This document shows positions 14,639 through 16,375 of a DNA stretch of 16,375 bases, in pieces. This DNA comes from SVFI01 sp045588655. GTDB lineage: Bacteria; Bacillota; Clostridia; Lachnospirales; Lachnospiraceae. The stretch spans positions 1 to 16,375 of the forward strand of contig JAZNEP010000062.1 of the NCBI GenBank assembly GCA_045588655.1. The letters run 5' to 3'. Every line of letters starts with the position of its first letter. Position 1 is the stretch's first letter. The notes below the pieces were generated by a model. The model had not been told where the DNA came from, made no database searches, and saw only the letters and a program-made list of their open reading frames with translations. Both the position numbers and the translations under genes were made by a program.

Positions 14639-14884
14639 TTAAACTGACTGATGGAATGTACGTGAAATAACGTCATTCTGCTGTTCAGCTGTTAACTTAA
14701 CAAAGTTTACAGCGTATCCGGAAACACGGATAGTAAGCTGTGGATAGTTTTCAGGATGAGCCTGAGCATCTAATAAAGTATCTTTGTTAAGAACGTTTAC
14801 GTTAAGGTGATGTCCGCCTTTTACAGCATATCCATCTAATAAGTTTACAAGGTTGTCAACCTGTGCTGCACTAACTTCTGACAT
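14639..14884 (-). CDS. Stand-alone glycyl radical domain (GrcA-like, PFL C-terminal piece)
   Basis: An 81-residue protein that corresponds to the missing C-terminal end of PFL. After a short leader it runs LVNLLDGYAVKGGHHLNVNV, then PENYPQLTIRVSGYAVNF with the radical-bearing Gly at residue 56, and closes with LTAEQQNDVISRTFHQSV. In classical PFL this is a single covalent domain whose glycine faces the active-site cysteines; the E. coli protein GrcA (YfiD) is a spare free copy used to repair cleaved PFL. Here it seems to be the only source of the glycine, because the PFL core upstream ends before this point. It has its own AGGAGG site about eight bases before the ATG and lies 27 bases behind the preceding small gene. 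PflA would be its activase. Confidence 0.94.
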   Translation of the reverse strand: MSEVSAAQVDNLVNLLDGYAVKGGHHLNVNVLNKDTLLDAQAHPENYPQLTIRVSGYAVNFVKLTAEQQNDVISRTFHQSV

Positions 14885-14911
14885 AATATTATACCTCCTA
14901 TTGGTTTTGAA

Positions 14912-15115
14912 TTATTGATAATCGTCTAAGCCCTGGTGAAGTGTTGGAACACTGCACGCTAAAGGTGTACGGGAGCAATCCGTGCATCCCATGGTTTCTA
15001 CGGAACGGGAAGCGTCCTGTGAGGCATCGACCTCAACATTCATATGTCCGACTCCCTTTGACATTCCGCCATCAAGCTGTCTGATTAAATCTTCAATCAT
15101 TGCATTTTCGTCCAT
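14912..15115 (-). CDS. 67-residue Cys-containing partner resembling a glycyl radical domain front
   Basis: A small protein between the PFL core and the free glycyl radical domain. Residues 9-29 (DLIRQLDGGMSKG, then GHMNVEV) line up with NLVNLLDGYAVKGGHHLNVNV of the glycyl radical domain, starting at the same homologous boundary. After that it diverges: the RVSGY radical loop is absent and is replaced by a tail with C44, C47 and C54 (CTDC-x6-C) ending GLDDYQ. It therefore looks like a paralogue that keeps the docking front but cannot carry the radical. The ATG follows AAAGGA at normal distance, 23 bases behind the PFL core stop, so it is translated within the same operon. I know no named family; a docking, protective or redox-sensing role is inference. 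Confidence 0.85.
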   Translation of the reverse strand: MDENAMIEDLIRQLDGGMSKGVGHMNVEVDASQDASRSVETMGCTDCSRTPLACSVPTLHQGLDDYQ

Positions 15116-15138
15116 AATTCACCGGTCCTTTAAATCAA

Positions 15139-16375
15139 TTAGTTGTTTAAGTCAAGTTCGATATCGCCTGCAAATACCTGATCTTCTTTACCAAGAGCAC
15201 CTGGAATGATAGTAAATGTATTAGAGATACCATCCTGTGCATGCTGGAATGGAAGTTTAGATACAGAAGATAAGGAAGCAACTGCACCATGAGTATCACG
15301 TCCATGCATTGGGTTAGCACCTGGAGCGAAAGGCTGACCTTTCTTACGTCCGTCAGGTGTGTTACCTGTAGCTTTTCCGTATGTTACGTTAGATGTGATA
15401 GTTAATACTGACATAGTTGCAAAACTATCTCTGTAAGTATGATGTCTGCGGAGCATTGTCATGAACTTAGCTACAAGGTCACGAGCGATTGTATCTACGC
15501 GGTCATCATCATTACCATATTTAGGGAAGTCACCTTCTGTTACGAAGTCAACGATAATACCGTCTTCGTCACGTACTGGTGTAACTTTTGCATATTTGAT
15601 TGCTGATAAAGAGTCAGCTACTACAGAAAGTCCTGCGATACCTGTTGCGAAGTAACGGAATACATCTCTGTCATGTAAAGCCATCTGAGCTCTTTCGTAG
15701 CAGTATTTGTCATGCATGTAGTGGATAACGTTCAGAGTATTTACGTATACATCTGCAAGCCATTCCATCATGTCTGTGAATTTGTCCATTACATCATCGA
15801 AATCAAGTGGGCCGTCGCCTTCGATTGGGCGGTATTTTGGTCCTACCTGTTTCTTAGTAACTTCGTCGATACCACCGTTCATAGCGTATAACATACACTT
15901 AGCAAGGTTAGCACGAGCACCGAAGAACTGCATCTGTTTACCAACAACCATAGAAGATACACAACAAGCGATTGCATAGTCATCACCATGTGTTACTCTC
16001 ATAAGGTCATCGTTTTCGTACTGGATAGAAGAAGTCTTGATAGACATCTTAGCACAGTATTTTTTGAATGCTTCCGGAAGTCTTGTAGACCAAAGTACTG
16101 TTAAGTTTGGTTCCGGAGCTGCACCTAAGTTAGATAATGTATTTAAGTAACGGAATGAAGATTTTGTTACCATGTGACGTCCGTCAATACCAACACCTGC
16201 AAGTGATTCTGTTACCCATACTGGGTCACCAGCAAAGAGGTTGTTGTACTCAGGTGTACGAGCAAATTTGATACAACGTAACTTCATGATGAAGTGGTCA
16301 ACAAACTCCTGAATCTGTTCTTCTGTAAATGTTCCGTTCTTTAAGTCTCTTTCAGCATAGATGTCGATGAAAGTA
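15139..16375 (-). CDS. pflB: Pyruvate formate-lyase core lacking the glycyl radical domain (partial)
   Basis: The C-terminal 411 or so residues of a formate C-acetyltransferase core; the N-terminus lies beyond the right edge. PFL cleaves pyruvate with CoA to acetyl-CoA and formate. Visible family blocks include TPEYN...GDPVWVTES, SSIQYENDDLMR, the active-site pair in IACCVSSM (two adjacent catalytic cysteines), GNTPDGRKKGQPFAPGANP with MHGRD, and LPFQHAQDGISNTFTIIPGALGK. The frame stops after GDIELDLNN, just where a classical PFL would continue into the NNL..LDGY helix and the roughly 65-residue glycyl radical domain. No RVSGY motif is present here. The stop is followed by a short gap with a ribosome site for the next gene, so this is an organised split, not a frameshift. 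The missing domain is supplied at 14639-14884. Confidence 0.95.
   Translation of the reverse strand, partial: TFIDIYAERDLKNGTFTEEQIQEFVDHFIMKLRCIKFARTPEYNNLFAGDPVWVTESLAGVGIDGRHMVTKSSFRYLNTLSNLGAAPEPNLTVLWSTRLPEAFKKYCAKMSIKTSSIQYENDDLMRVTHGDDYAIACCVSSMVVGKQMQFFGARANLAKCMLYAMNGGIDEVTKKQVGPKYRPIEGDGPLDFDDVMDKFTDMMEWLADVYVNTLNVIHYMHDKYCYERAQMALHDRDVFRYFATGIAGLSVVADSLSAIKYAKVTPVRDEDGIIVDFVTEGDFPKYGNDDDRVDTIARDLVAKFMTMLRRHHTYRDSFATMSVLTITSNVTYGKATGNTPDGRKKGQPFAPGANPMHGRDTHGAVASLSSVSKLPFQHAQDGISNTFTIIPGALGKEDQVFAGDIELDLNN

Noticed and set aside
15116..15138. Frameshift or nonsense mutation breaking a normal pflB
   Set aside because: The PFL core, the Cys protein and the radical domain each have their own start codon and ribosome site with short gaps. 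The Cys protein is not a remnant of the missing sequence, so shifting frames would not restore a standard PFL.

Overview
The window looks like a chromosome segment of an anaerobic, low-GC Firmicute, most likely a fibre-degrading gut or rumen Lachnospiraceae (Roseburia / Eubacterium / Butyrivibrio type). This rests on the Firmicutes-style gdpP-rplI-dnaB cluster, the cysteine-containing S18, the pyruvate formate-lyase (PFL) fermentation genes, a modular xylanase and strong AGGAGG ribosome sites. All family assignments come from motifs read in the sequence; no database search was possible.

Left part, plus strand (1-8022). rpsR ends with a hairpin. A promoter follows, then a yybP-ykoY-type (Mn2+) riboswitch with a textbook terminator, a P2-type cation-exporting ATPase and a small exported protein of unknown function, probably one Mn2+-controlled unit. 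A 48-residue membrane miniprotein and two candidate promoters lead into gdpP (c-di-AMP phosphodiesterase), rplI (L9, ATGA overlap) and dnaB (replicative helicase).

Middle (8023-10299). A roughly 214-bp imperfect palindrome with a perfect core hairpin lies behind dnaB. A good promoter then drives a secreted CAP-domain protein with a Pro/Ser/Thr repeat linker and a BspA-like leucine-rich C-terminus. A bidirectional terminator separates it from the convergent minus-strand genes.

Right part, minus strand, read right to left (16375-10300). A PFL core lacking its glycyl radical domain enters from the right edge. It is followed by a 67-residue Cys-containing small protein, then an 81-residue free-standing glycyl radical domain with the RVSGY motif, then a very strong terminator. 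Next comes a 934-residue xylan-degrading enzyme (GH11, three CBM36-like modules, CE4 deacetylase) joined by poly-asparagine linkers, then pflA (PFL activase) and a 2[4Fe-4S] ferredoxin.

How the genes fit together. The secreted enzyme would cut and deacetylate xylan. The resulting sugars would be fermented to pyruvate and cleaved by the PFL, whose radical would be installed by PflA; the ferredoxin is a plausible electron donor. The most noteworthy observation is that the PFL is encoded in separate pieces, each with its own ribosome site. The catalytic cysteines and the radical glycine are on different polypeptides, and between them sits a paralogous small protein that keeps the front of the glycyl radical domain but replaces the radical loop with a Cys-rich tail.
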